This document shows, in pieces, positions 38,853 through 49,600 of a DNA stretch of 64,000 bases (positions are counted from its first letter, which is position 1; every line of letters starts with the position of its first letter). A program made the translations under genes and the position numbers. Location: NCBI GenBank assembly GCA_005406025.1, contig BGZK01000290.1, positions 372,001-436,000 of the forward strand, in the 5' to 3' direction. A model generated the notes under the pieces. It ran no database searches, was not told the DNA's origin, and saw only the letters and a program-made list of their open reading frames with translations. Source of the DNA: Eumeta japonica. Its lineage: Eukaryota; Arthropoda; Insecta; Lepidoptera; Psychidae.

Positions 38853-40444
38853 GGTGTCGAAAACTCGACGTCAACGAGGAAACCGAGAAAGAGTCATGCT
38901 GGTTGTCAAAAAAATAAAATCTAAGTTGCATGATTTTAAAATTATAGGCATTTTAAAAACAAAAAATTCACACCCTATGACAGTCTATTCCTCCTGTTGC
39001 CACAAATCATAACTTTCCAACTTTTTTTGCTGTGTAACCCTGAATATTGCTTAAATGTAATTAAAATTTTGAAACCATGCTCTAACTTTCATAACAAGAC
39101 TTATTTCTTAGAAAAAAAATTAAAAAAAATTGCCTAGATTTAACTGACTGTATTGAAAAAAAAATGTACTACAGAGTTTGGCAAGTTATGTCAAGCGCAA
39201 TTAGTAGGGATTCTAAAATGGTATAATGCCGGTGATTTGTAGCTGCTATCGATGGACAAAAAATTTTCAGTAAAATCCCAGTTTTACAATTTTTCTTACT
39301 TGGTTAAATAGCTTTATTACTTTACATGGAGCCGATTAATGCCACTCACACTGAATAAATTGAACTACTTGTACCTGTGTTTGTCTATCATAAACAGACT
39401 GAATAAACAGATTATGCACTAAATTTAGAGTACTGTTGGTGTGTGCATTGGAATAGCCACTATTTTTTTGTGAATGTTTTAATTTAAGCTGAAACAAAAT
39501 TTTAATACTAAAGGTTTATTTATTAAATTTACAATAAAATAGTTTTACTACAGCAAATGTTCGAAATAGCTCTCCTTCGGCGGCAATACAAACCGACATC
39601 TCTTTAAAGAGATCGAGCTATCTTTCGGGAATCGTCCATTATTTGCGAATTCGGCTGCTTCAGCTTTATTTGCCGTAGTTCAAATTCGCTTTCGATTGCC
39701 TTTGAATACACTTTTTTCTGCTCCCCGTAAAGTACAATTGATTCAAATCCGGTGAGCGGCCCGATTAAAATTTTGTTTCAGTTTAAATTAAAACATTCAC
39801 AAAATAGTGCCTATTCCAATGCACACACTAACAGTACTCTAAATTTAGTGCATAATCTGTTTATTCAGTCTGTTTATGATAGACAAACACAGGTACAAGT
39901 GAGTTAAATTTATTCATTATGTGTGCATTGAATCGGCTCCAATGTAAAAGTAATGTTTTGCCATTTAACCAAGTAAGAAAAATTAAAACTGATTTTACTG
40001 AAAAATTTTTGTCCACGATAGCAGCTACAAATCACCAAGTATTATACCATTTTAGAATCCCTACTAATTGCGCCAACTTTTGACATAACTTGCCAAACTC
40101 GTGTAGTACATTTTTTTTCAATACAGTCAGTTAAATCTAGGCAATTTTTATTTAATTTTTTTTTTCTAAGAAATAAGTCAATGTTATGAAAGTTAGAGCA
40201 GCTGGTTTCAAATTTTAATTACAGTTTAGAGAAGCATTATTCAGGGTTACTACAGCAAAAAAAATTGGAAAAAGTTATGATTTGTGGCAACAGGAGTGAA
40301 TAGACTGTCACAGGGTGTGAATTTTTTGTTTTTCTTAAAATGCCTATAATTTTAAAATAATGCAACTTAGATTTTTATATTTTTCTGACAACCAGCATGA
40401 CTTGCCTTTTCACCCGGTTTCGGGTTGACGTCGAGTTTTGGGAC

Positions 40445-40499
<55 letters not shown>

Positions 40500-42675
40500 T
40501 GCAAATATAACATGATCAAAATTATTTTGTTTTTTTTTTAATGTAGATGATTCATTGTGTTAATTCTAAGACTGATGAAATCTTATCAATTGGTGTCACA
40601 ACCATATCTTTATGATAAAAGGTTGTGTATAAATATGTCATATGCCTAGAAGTTTTTGTAATATGACTTTGTATGTACACATCATGTATCTTATTAAGAA
40701 ACTATCAGTCGCTCACAGCTCCACCCAAACATACATCAAATTAATTCCTTTATAATCAAGTAACCTCTGTTAATCAAGATCCCAATCTTAGCCCCATCTT
40801 CAATCTGAACTTTGGTTCTGTTGTCATTTCCAAAATGGTTTTGTCTAAATTCTAATCCTGCTCTATGATTTCAAATTTTTTTATATATATAATCTGTAGC
40901 TTCACTATCGATTTCAAAATTTATGAATTTAGTTACTTTGATTTTTGATATAGCTATATTTCAAATCGTTTACTGCCCTAGAAGTTGAATTTCTAAAAAC
41001 TCTTCCTTCTTAATTGCACTCATAAAACTTTATGCAAAAATTTTTAGACCCATTGCCTTGGCATAGAACTAGCTAGCATTTTTGTTTGTAATGAATGGCT
41101 CAAAAAAAAATTTTGACATTTTTGATTTTAATGGTTTCAATTTATACAAACATAAATGATAAACACCATAGTTTTTCACTTATTGCACCCCATAGAGAGG
41201 TGGATTTTCAAAACCCCTTCTTAAAACTTTTTATAAAAGGGGACTATAAAATTTTAAACTTTTTAACCCATTTGTTTAGGACATATGCTGATATATTATG
41301 TCAGTAAGTCAATTTTCCCTTTTATATATTTAAATTAAACATAGTAATGTCAATATGCTATATTTTCAAATGTATTTTAGTTTTCTTCCAAGACCAGAAT
41401 ATAGAAAAAAAGCTTTTCACTCACAATTTTAGCATAATTATCAATATAACTAAATCACTGTAAAATACAGATATTGAAATAATAGCGGGTTGAAAAGTAG
41501 ATTAAAGAATTTGAAGTGGACATCTTAACCCTGTTAATATGTACAGTAAAACCTCCTTATTCGCGCTTTCTTTATTCGCGTTTTCACTATTCGCGGATTA
41601 AAAAAATGCGACCCAATTCCTATATTCGCGACTAAAAATTTTTTTATTCGCGGATCTAATAAGTACATACATAATAATAAAATTATTCCAATAGGTATCC
41701 AACCCAATATCCTTGTCAAATGGACTTATAAAAAAGTAAAATAGATCTTATTACAATTTTGCCTAAAGTATGTTGTTAAATGATATCGCCGAGGCCTTTG
41801 ACACAAGCCGCCTTCGCCGCGATCAGTTTTTGAGAATGTAAACAAACAGCATGAAAGCAACCTTATAACTCAAAAATAAAGTATATTTTTAAATGTTGTG
41901 TTCCGTTTATAGTAAAAGCCGCTTTGCGTGTTTTATTGTTTCGTCTTTCACATTCGTTACAAAAATAGTGATCGAGTAACACGTCTCTACTGCACTCTTC
42001 CTAGTTTATAATGTCAACTAAAAAAAATGAGAAACGAGTTTCGATACGAAAAAAATCTGTGTTACTGCTTAAAGTGAAAATAGAAATGCTTGATCGTTTA
42101 CGTTAATTAATTAAAATGTTCAAAAACTTCAATTAAATTAATTTTTTATATATTTGATTTTTTTTATTTTGTCACCTAGGAACGTATCCCTTATAATCCC
42201 ATATAAATTACCATTCCGTATTCACGGTTTCTGTATTCGCGGCATATTTATGGAACATATACCCCGCGAATAAAGAGCTTTTACTGTAATCAATTTCTCT
42301 TAAAATTATTCCAATACAATTGTAATGTACATCAATTTCATTTTTTGTGTCCCACAATTTTATATGCTCTTATTATAAACACTTATGATAGAGGGTACTT
42401 GAAGACATTGCTTGAAAACTTACTCAGCCATAAAGGAAAATAAAACAGTAACTATATTAACTTTTTATCTTCTATATTTTACAAAACGAAAAGTGTAAAA
42501 ATCTCGATTGCATATGATTCGTTTTAATTTTACACATCGGTCATCATGGATTTATCTTCGTAATACATTTATCATTTCCCAGGACGACGATGCGACACTG
42601 GTCCCTCAGGCGTCAGACGGCGGATTCAACTTCGAGGCGGGCGCCGGTGGCCAACACGACACTTTCAAGTTCTAG
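33140..42675 (+). CDS. Importin subunit alpha, KPNA3/KPNA4-like (six exons, 515 aa)
   Basis: Adaptor that binds nuclear localisation signals in the cytoplasm and importin beta through its N-terminus, then is exported by CAS/CSE1L. Six exons join in phase 0 with GT-AG introns of 92, 106, 684, 2132 and 4974 bp. The IBB domain (about residues 5-60) shows the basic clusters RRRR (24-27), RKNKR (35-39) and KRR (45-47). About ten armadillo repeats follow. The signal-binding Trp/Asn ladder is visible: W134/N138, W176/N180, W219/N223, then W261/Y265, R303/N307, W345/N349 and W387/N391. The acidic start of the last exon (DDDA) is the export-receptor region. Length fits the family (about 520). The W261/Y265 pair and DPPPPV string favour the alpha-3/alpha-4 group, an inference from memory. 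Confidence 0.95.
33295..33993 (+). CDS. Importin alpha exon 2 (codons 22-254)
   Basis: The acceptor is TTTTTTTTTAG and the donor GTAAGTATATG, 699 nt. It holds most of the IBB basic residues and armadillo repeats 1-4 with three complete Trp/Asn signal-binding pairs, forming the major NLS groove. Confidence 0.96.
34100..34342 (+). CDS. Importin alpha exon 3 (codons 255-335)
   Basis: The acceptor is TCTATTTTACAG and the donor GTGTGAATA, phase 0, 243 nt. It encodes [18 protein letters not shown] and [14 protein letters not shown], the middle armadillo repeats where the Trp ladder is replaced by Tyr and Arg. Confidence 0.95.
34343..35026. other. Importin alpha intron 3
   Basis: 684 bp of AT-rich intron, nothing else recognised. 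Confidence 0.6.
35027..35299 (+). CDS. Importin alpha exon 4 (codons 336-426)
   Basis: The acceptor is AATCATTTTTAG and the donor GTAAGTATTC, 273 nt. It encodes [12 protein letters not shown] and [12 protein letters not shown], the minor NLS groove pairs W345/N349 and W387/N391. Confidence 0.95.
35300..37431. other. Importin alpha intron 4
   Basis: 2.1 kb AT-rich intron. A short string AACTAGCTTTTGCC near 35923 resembles the head of a common insect repeat also seen near 50205 and 58905, but no body is recognisable. Confidence 0.45.
37432..37608 (+). CDS. Importin alpha exon 5 (codons 427-485)
   Basis: The acceptor is AATATTTTATAG and the donor GTAATTCT, 177 nt. It encodes the last armadillo repeats, [12 protein letters not shown] through IIEQYFTDE, the family's conserved end of the superhelix. 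Confidence 0.94.
38361..38805 (+). mobile_element. Mariner remnant, sense, in importin alpha intron 5
   Basis: It begins with the mariner terminus GTGTGGGAAAAAGTTTTCTCA and then AAGTAAAAAGTTGCAGTAAA. It jumps to the C-terminal coding part: [44 protein letters not shown] and SLQNSLGS. The N-terminal and central thirds are deleted. It ends where the TA tract begins. Same lineage as 8501-9520. Confidence 0.8.
38811..38850. repeat. (TA)n tract at mariner end, left of foldback
   Basis: Uninterrupted TA units directly after the mariner C-terminal codons and directly before the foldback element. Confidence 0.95.
38852..40448. mobile_element. Foldback element with arms of about 660-690 bp
   Basis: The left arm (38852 to about 39510) is the inverted counterpart of the right arm (about 39763 to 40448). 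Matching landmarks are GGTGTCGAAAACTCGACGTC / GACGTCGAGTTTTGGGACACC, CTGGTTGTCA / TGACAACCAG, CAATTAGTAGGGATTCTAAA / its inverse, and GTGTGTGCATTGGAATAG / its inverse. The outer ends read TAGGGTGTCCC-like. The 250 bp centre has, on the minus strand, a degraded C-terminal transposase string ending [15 protein letters not shown]. This suggests a non-autonomous derivative of a Tc1/mariner-like (DUF4817-type) element. TA tracts on both sides suggest insertion into (TA)n. Transcribed as part of importin alpha intron 5, it could form a long hairpin. Confidence 0.85.
40449..40492. repeat. (TA)n tract right of foldback
   Basis: TA units directly next to the right arm, mirroring the left tract. They look like two halves of one tract split by the foldback. 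Confidence 0.93.
40493..41543. other. Importin alpha intron 5, nothing recognised
   Basis: AT-rich sequence. A 70-codon frame at 41095-41307 shows no family signature. Confidence 0.35.
41544..42286 (+). mobile_element. pogo/Tigger non-autonomous derivative, 743 bp
   Basis: TA duplications flank it (41542-41543, 42287-42288). The termini are CAGTAAAACCTCCTTATTCG and, inverted, CAGTAAAAGCTCTTTATTCG, followed by repeated TTCGCG blocks in both ends. At 42011 a short frame reads [20 protein letters not shown] then [11 protein letters not shown] and stops. This resembles the N-terminal start of a Tigger-type transposase (the KxEILDRLE helix). So it is an internally deleted copy of an autonomous element. 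Confidence 0.88.
42583..42675 (+). CDS. Importin alpha exon 6 (codons 486-515, stop)
   Basis: The acceptor is TCATTTCCCAG. It encodes [20 protein letters not shown] then a glycine-rich end HDTFKF and TAG. The acidic run joined to DE at the end of exon 5 forms the C-terminal export-receptor binding region. GC-rich against the intron. Confidence 0.94.
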   Translation, partial: DDDATLVPQASDGGFNFEAGAGGQHDTFKF

Positions 42676-43560
42676 TTCACACCACCGCCGCCGCTCCACT
42701 AAACCGCGAAAGTGAGCTAGAAATGACATGACCTCGTTATCCCACGCTCACACCTGTCTATATTAGCTTTTAATTCGTGTAAATATTTTATAATTCTTCT
42801 CTTTCATCGTTGATGCGTTATAATTTCGCAGGCATCCCATTTCATTTTAGATGTATACAATTCTATGAATTACGGAGATGACATCGATTTAAAATAGTGG
42901 AACTGCAATATATGTATCTACATGAAATTATCACTTTCGATATTTTTATTTTATCTATAAATGTTGTCTACTTGTTAATGAGTCGAAAGTAATTTGTATT
43001 TAAATTGTTATGCCATTTCTAGATTATTTTCTATATTGTATGCATTTCTTTATTAACATAATTGAGCGACGTTCAATTCATGAATGATCTTATTAGAGGT
43101 AAGTTAACCTAAATGCAATCATGATGACGCCAAGTGTTGAAGACTAATTTAATAATTTTTTATTCTGAGATTTAACTGAAAAATTCTCGAATTGAACGTC
43201 TCCTTTAAATGACGATAAACCATTGTGCAGCTGGCGCCTAAGCCCGATTGCAATTTCTTTTATGAGAAAAACATTGGTAAAGTTTTTGTGTTTTTTTCAA
43301 ATATATTTCTTTTTATATCATGAATTTATTAACATGAATCGCGAACGAAGGAGTTAGCTCCGAACGATCGCGCAATCGCCGCCGAGAATGTTAGTTCTGC
43401 AATGAAGGCTTTATAACATAGTGTTTATGTTTTGTTTTGCGCGCCTGTGCCCGACACGCTCACGGCACACACACACACCTTCATATATATATACCGACTA
43501 TTATTTCCTGACGTGTCCATTTCTATTTAAGTCAATAAATTCTGTCCATCAAATGTCAGA
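42676..43560 (+). other. Importin alpha 3' UTR with candidate poly(A) signal
   Basis: No frame or splice site was recognised after the stop. AATAAA at 43534-43539, followed by a TTTTTGTTCT stretch, is a plausible cleavage signal. If used, the transcript ends near 43555-43565, overlapping the last minus-strand exon at 43549-43644 by a few bases. Confidence 0.55.
43325..43330 (-). terminator. Candidate poly(A) signal of the minus-strand gene
   Basis: AATAAA on the minus strand, about 220 nt beyond the TGA at 43549-43551. If used, the convergent transcripts would overlap by roughly 250 nt. Confidence 0.35.
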
Positions 43561-43644
43561 CTTTGATTTTTGTTCTAGCCTATATTTTGTGATTGATGGC
43601 AATCTTTGAATTGTTGGCGAATTCTGTCTTTTGTCATCGGATTT
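43549..43644 (-). CDS. Possible CFAP97D exon D (last 31 codons)
   Basis: The acceptor TTTTTTTTTTACAG leads into KSDDKRQNSPTIQRLPSITK and YRLEQKSKSDI, then TGA. It is in phase 0 with exon C across a 76-bp intron. The product is basic and polar. It abuts the importin alpha poly(A) site on the other strand. Confidence 0.45.
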   Translation of the reverse strand, partial: KSDDKRQNSPTIQRLPSITKYRLEQKSKSDI

Positions 43645-46600
43645 CTGTAAAAAAAAAACACTTATTATATCATTATGTTAAAAATATATATTTTAATTGA
43701 ATATAAAACTTAATACGAACCAGTTTCTTGCTCTCGCATGCATAGCACTTGTAGCGCGCATTGGAATGCACGGTGTCAACAGGTGGCCGCGACCGACTTG
43801 ACGCAAGCCGAATACTCAAAGACTCCTGATCAAAGAAAATGCCTACCCTATTCTGAAAACTATAAAACATAATTATTTTTAGTATATTTATAATGTGAAA
43901 TAAACATGTTTTGAAAAATTAGTTTATCATCAACACAATGTAATCATTAATGGCAAACTTTTGAGTATTTTAATTATCCACTTCATTTTGTGGTAAGCCT
44001 TGCTTATTCAAACCCATAAATGACATAACCTAATAATGTGTAAAAATGATATAAGAGTGCCACCAGAAAATGAAAATCTGTAAAACTGTTGACCCTGCAG
44101 ACCATCCCTGAAACTTTCCGCTATGGTATTTATCAATGTGATTTTGAGCTTTTTAAATTGTACAAATATTGTCTATGAGTTTTTGAGCTCAAAGATTTGA
44201 AACATGGTCAACTCTTCAGGCCATTCCTGAAATTTGTTTCTATTTTCGAGCTCAGTGTTTAAAAATGAAGGAGCAGTAAATTATTGAGCTCAGCTTGTTC
44301 AAAAGATTGATTTTATTGCTTTTTTAAGCTCCAAGCTCAAAAATATAGTTCTAATAGGTATATTAGAACTAGTAATCTCAAGTTGATTGTAAGAGTTCGA
44401 TGCTATTACAATTTAAAAACCTATATGTATTAAAAATATCTCTTTCTAACTATATTTCTCAAATGAACCCATCGATTTTGATACAGTTTGCAACAATCAA
44501 TGTTGATTTTTAAGAATAAGAAGTAGTTGTTTTAAGAATTCATCGGTAAATTACTCTTTAAAATTATTCAAATCAAATTTTTTCAATACACTAATACATA
44601 CAGACATTTGTAAAATTATTAAAATAGATTCCTAAGAACCAAAATGTCAAGATCTGCTTAAAACTCTAGTTTTAGAAGTCAGACTGAAAACAGTACTTCC
44701 TGTTTATGAAAATTTCTCAATTTTCTTAAATGGAAGTTTAAAAATGCTATTTTTCAAATATAACAACATTATGTTTCAAACACTTAATTCAATTTCGATC
44801 TTCTTTATAGCATTCGGCGCAATTTTCTAAGGTAAAAAAGATGACCCAAGTATCAAACACTAATCTATCAAGAATTTCATGTTATTTCAAAATATTTGAA
44901 AAAAACATCCTTTTTTTTTTTCAAATATTTCATCAACAATATCTCTCGAATGAACCAACTATTTTTGATGCAGATTTACGACGATTGACAATATTTATTA
45001 AGAAGAGCTTATTAGAGTTTAGAATTTATCAGTAGAGTACTTTAAAAAATATTATAAAAAAAACACTTGTACATTTTTCTCCAATAATATTTCTTAAACA
45101 AATCAAACCGATTTTGATGTACTTGGCAATGGCCGATGTTTTTTTAACAAAATGCTAAAGAGCTCTTTTTCCCAAACAGTTACATTGACTCCCGCAAATT
45201 GAATAAAAATTGATTGATTCATTGAAGAGATTGTTTGAGAAAAATTTTTAAAAAATATTATACAATATTTTGTAAACTGCTCTAGTGAAAAATTCTAAAA
45301 TCTATTCAAATTCAAATTCAAAATATCTTTATTTCATAGGTTACAAAATAACACTTGAAATACGTCATAATTTTTTACGAATTTACACTTTACTGCTCGT
45401 TCGGAAGGCAGTTTTCCCTCAAGAAGAACGAGCAAGAAACTTAAGGGTAGCTCTTTTCTAATTTGCACATACATAACCAAAACAAATTAGGAATGACAGC
45501 CCGGTAAGAGGTCGAGTCGCTTATGCCCATTGATTTTTGTCTTCTAAATATTCAGAAATTGCATAGTACCCTTTTTACTGAGTGATTGTTTAACAACACT
45601 TTAAATTTATGTAGGGGTAAATCTTGCATATCTACAGGAACCTTATTGAATAGGCACACAGCCCTCTGAATGAATTTGAGCTTTACTTAGTCGACTAACA
45701 TGTGAATTCAGTTTATTTTTATTTCTGGTATTGAGATTATGTCGACTACTATTTCTTTTAAACATTTCTAAATTTTTTTTTACATATAATAAATTGTCAT
45801 AAATGAATTGAGATGCCAGAGTTAAAATTCCAGTTTCCTTAAACTTATTTCTAAGAGATGTATGAGGTCCGAGCTTGTAAATTGCGAGAACGGCCCGCTT
45901 CTGCTATATCTAATTTTTCTCCTTGTAAACAACATTGATCATTGTTAAATATATTAAAATCACTTCATTTCTTTAAGATATTTTGTTGGAGAAATATTTT
46001 TCAGTGTAAATATAAAATATTTTTTAAACTACTCTAGTGGTAAATTATAAAATCCAACCACTTTTCTATTTAAAAATAGTCCATTGTCGTAAATTGCATT
46101 AAAGTCAGTTTATTCATTCGAAAGACATGATTAATGGAAGATTCCAAAAAGAAAACCTTTTCAAAATACATGGAAAATACTTGATGGATTGATGTTTGCT
46201 ACTCTGTCATCTTTTTGTGTTTTATAAAAACAGTATCTGATACTATAAAGCAGATCAAAATGAAACAAAACATTCGAAAAATATAGTACTTGAAAATAAA
46301 AAAAAAGTTTTGTACATGCATAAATTTTTGAACTCGAAGAGCTCAAAATTTATTAAAATTATGTTTTTCAACTTGGAGAAATTGAAAAGAATTAAAATCA
46401 ATTTCTTGAGCATAGTGAATGCAATAATTCATTGCTACTTTATTTTTGAACACTTAGCTCAAAGTTAATAAGTTTCGATGATGGCTTACAGGGTCAATTG
46501 CCTTTCAAATTTTCAAGCTTAAAAGCTCATGCACAATATTTATAACTTTAGGAGCTAAAAGGTACATTGATAAAAGCTGGAGACATTTAGAATCTATCGG

Positions 46601-49600
46601 TAAGGAAATATACAAAATATTATAAAAAAACATTTTAAAAATTTTTCTCCAAGAATATCTTTTGAATAAATCAACCAATTTTTCGGCAATTTGCGACAGT
46701 CGATGCTATTGCTCGGAAAAAAAGATGAATAGATTTTGGTATCTATCAGTAGAGTAGTCTAAATGTTATTTCAAGAAAATATTTTCTAAAACTTATTTTT
46801 GCGATTCCTTAAAATCTATGCTCTGAAATTTGTTCAACGTTTAAGAAAGACTAAGTTGAGCGGATCCCTTCGAATGTTGCATACTAGGTTTCGATCGGTT
46901 AATCCATTCAAAAGTTATTAAAGGTTTACATATATACACACAATGACAGAAGTCACTCGGAAAAGGGTCTGAATAGATTCCTAAGACTGTAAAACATTAA
47001 GATTTGCTGAAAATTCGATTTACGAAAAGTTCATACCTGATAGTTAATAAAGAGTAGATACAATTGTAATATACAGGTATACTACAATTGTAACTGTAAC
47101 TATTGTCATACCTGTAACTCATTATACAGGTAGGACGCTTTTAAAATTTCTGAAATGAATGAAAAAGAATTACTATGAATAATGAATTTATTAAAACATT
47201 CTGTTAGCATAAATGCACTTTTTCATACAAATAAAGTAATTTTGACAACATTTATAATGCTGCTCCTCGCTGGTGACTTTGGAAACATCTGTTTCATATT
47301 CTTCGACAGCCTCTTCTGGTGATGGACAACCTTGACTGCATAATTCTTAATTTTGTGAACAGAAAAAAAATCACAAGATGTCAGGTCAGAACTGTATGTA
47401 GCCACGTGTCAAATTTTATTACAAAAAGAAGCAATCATCCGCTTAGCAATCACTTCGGTCGCGCGCCACTTTAGTTGATTTCGGCTCATCTCGATACACC
47501 TAATATGGTCAATTACTGCTTTGTTTTGGGGTTGTCGCAATAAATTACATGTTTTGTCACCTATTAGTGTGTTCCGCACCAAAACTTTCGCCCCTTGAAT
47601 CTGGTAAGCGTGTCACTAGTAACGTGGTCTGTTTTTTAAGCCTCAGTCGAATTGTGTGGGATCCACCGCGAGCACAGCTTTTTAATACCCAAATGTTAGT
47701 GTAGAATTGACTGTATGTGACTCGTGCGTACGCCTAAGGATGGTCGTATTTCATGGTAGGTTACACGCCTGTCTGTTTCGATCATGCGACGTACAGCATC
47801 GATGTTTTTATTGTTCACAGCGGTGGATGGGCGACCATCACGAAATTCGTCACTGAGATTGACACGGCCACGTGAATTCTGCAAACCAGTTATAGTGTTG
47901 CATGGTGCTTCATCGCCAAAAACAGTATGAAGCGAGCGAGACTGCTGAGCTGTCAAATTACACTAAAAATCGTAGATAATCATACTACGAAAATTTTCAC
48001 AACTTAAATCCATAATGATGAAGGCACATAATTTTTAAAATGACACTTCAATGTAAAAATTATCAGTTAGATGAAATGAACTGCATTTTAAGCCATAGAA
48101 TTCCATTTTCACATGTAGTAATTACTTTTTAAATATTATTAACATAATGGCCAATTCCAGAAACTTATAGTGTGTCCCATCTATTTATCATTTTATAAAT
48201 AACTAGGTATTAATAGATGATTTTCCATGACCATCTTAAGATAATGAATAAATCAATTCAATTAAGATTTTCAAAAGGTAATGACTGATTGAAGTCATAA
48301 AAAAATGTTTATTTATCATCCAAAAAGAATGAAAATTGTATTAAATTTATTTATTGGTGTCATAAGTAATTGAAATAAAACTTTACGTATTCATAGTTAT
48401 ATTGAGGAGGTTGGTCCCATATAATGATAAATATATGCAAGTTCATGTAAAAAGTAGTTATTACACGCCCAGAGATCTCGGGGTAATCATCAGTTTGGGG
48501 ACTCGCCTTTTTAGCTGATGCGTTGTCCCAAAAGCCCAGACGCTCAACGACGATCAAGTGGCGCGCACTATATTTTTATTTTGTACAACTGCAAATTGGT
48601 AGTTTTATAATGCAATTGGTTGGATTAATCCCACACCGGCCCGCGTTTTCCGTTCAGCCCACTGGTTCGCGTGAACACACGCATTCAATTACAGACGGCT
48701 AGTAACCGCCGCCTCCTGCATTTATTCGACCCACTCCGCGTCCATAGTTATCTTTGGTCTAGGGGACCAAACTACATTTTTAAAAAGGAGAAAATGGTGT
48801 AAACATAGTCATTATATAAATTAATATTGCCGTAAAATACTAGTGCAATAATTTTGCTTTTATCGTCTATATTAACACAGTGTTTCAAAAAGAGCATTGT
48901 AACAAAATTGCATCCTGTTTCATTTTATTGATATAAATGGAGCCCTAAAATTAAGATTATGGGTATTTAAAGATCATGACCTCGATATTTTAAATTTATT
49001 GTCAAGTATCTATCTTTCTAATTGTTTTATTCATATGAATGTCATCATGCAACTTTTCGCGAATAGAAATACTAATATAAAAAGACTGGTTTTAGCTATA
49101 TATTAATATTTAGATTAATATGAAATGTGATAAAATAAATATTACTGTCATTCTGATGACAATGTATAACGAACCCCATACATATGACAGAAATAGTCTA
49201 GATAGTTTTATATGCATATAAGTGTGTGGTGATTATGTCAGTATGGTTGTGTTCTACCACTTTACCTGTTTTGTCTCGCCAGAACCACTGCTATGACGTG
49301 ACCTCGGTACTAATTTAGTATGGATAAGACTGTTGAAGATCAGTTTCTCTATACTTAAAAGTCTGATTTTCAGAAACACAAAGAACATTCAACAGATATA
49401 TCGTATAGTCGATTTCCATTTTGAAAAACAGTTCATACAAAGGATTAATTTATGTTATTTCTCCAACGCTCAAATTTGTCACCATATTTTTTAAAATAAT
49501 TAGCACGAAGTTATATGTTATGAACACATAAACAGTAAATATAATCAACACGCCCATGTCAACTGTTGTTGTCAGCAAAAGGTGTATACTTCTATTATGG

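Noticed and set aside
43721..43852. Ly6/uPAR domain from the CYACES string
   Set aside because: Only one CxxC-like pair is seen; no signal peptide and no further cysteine pattern in the next exon.
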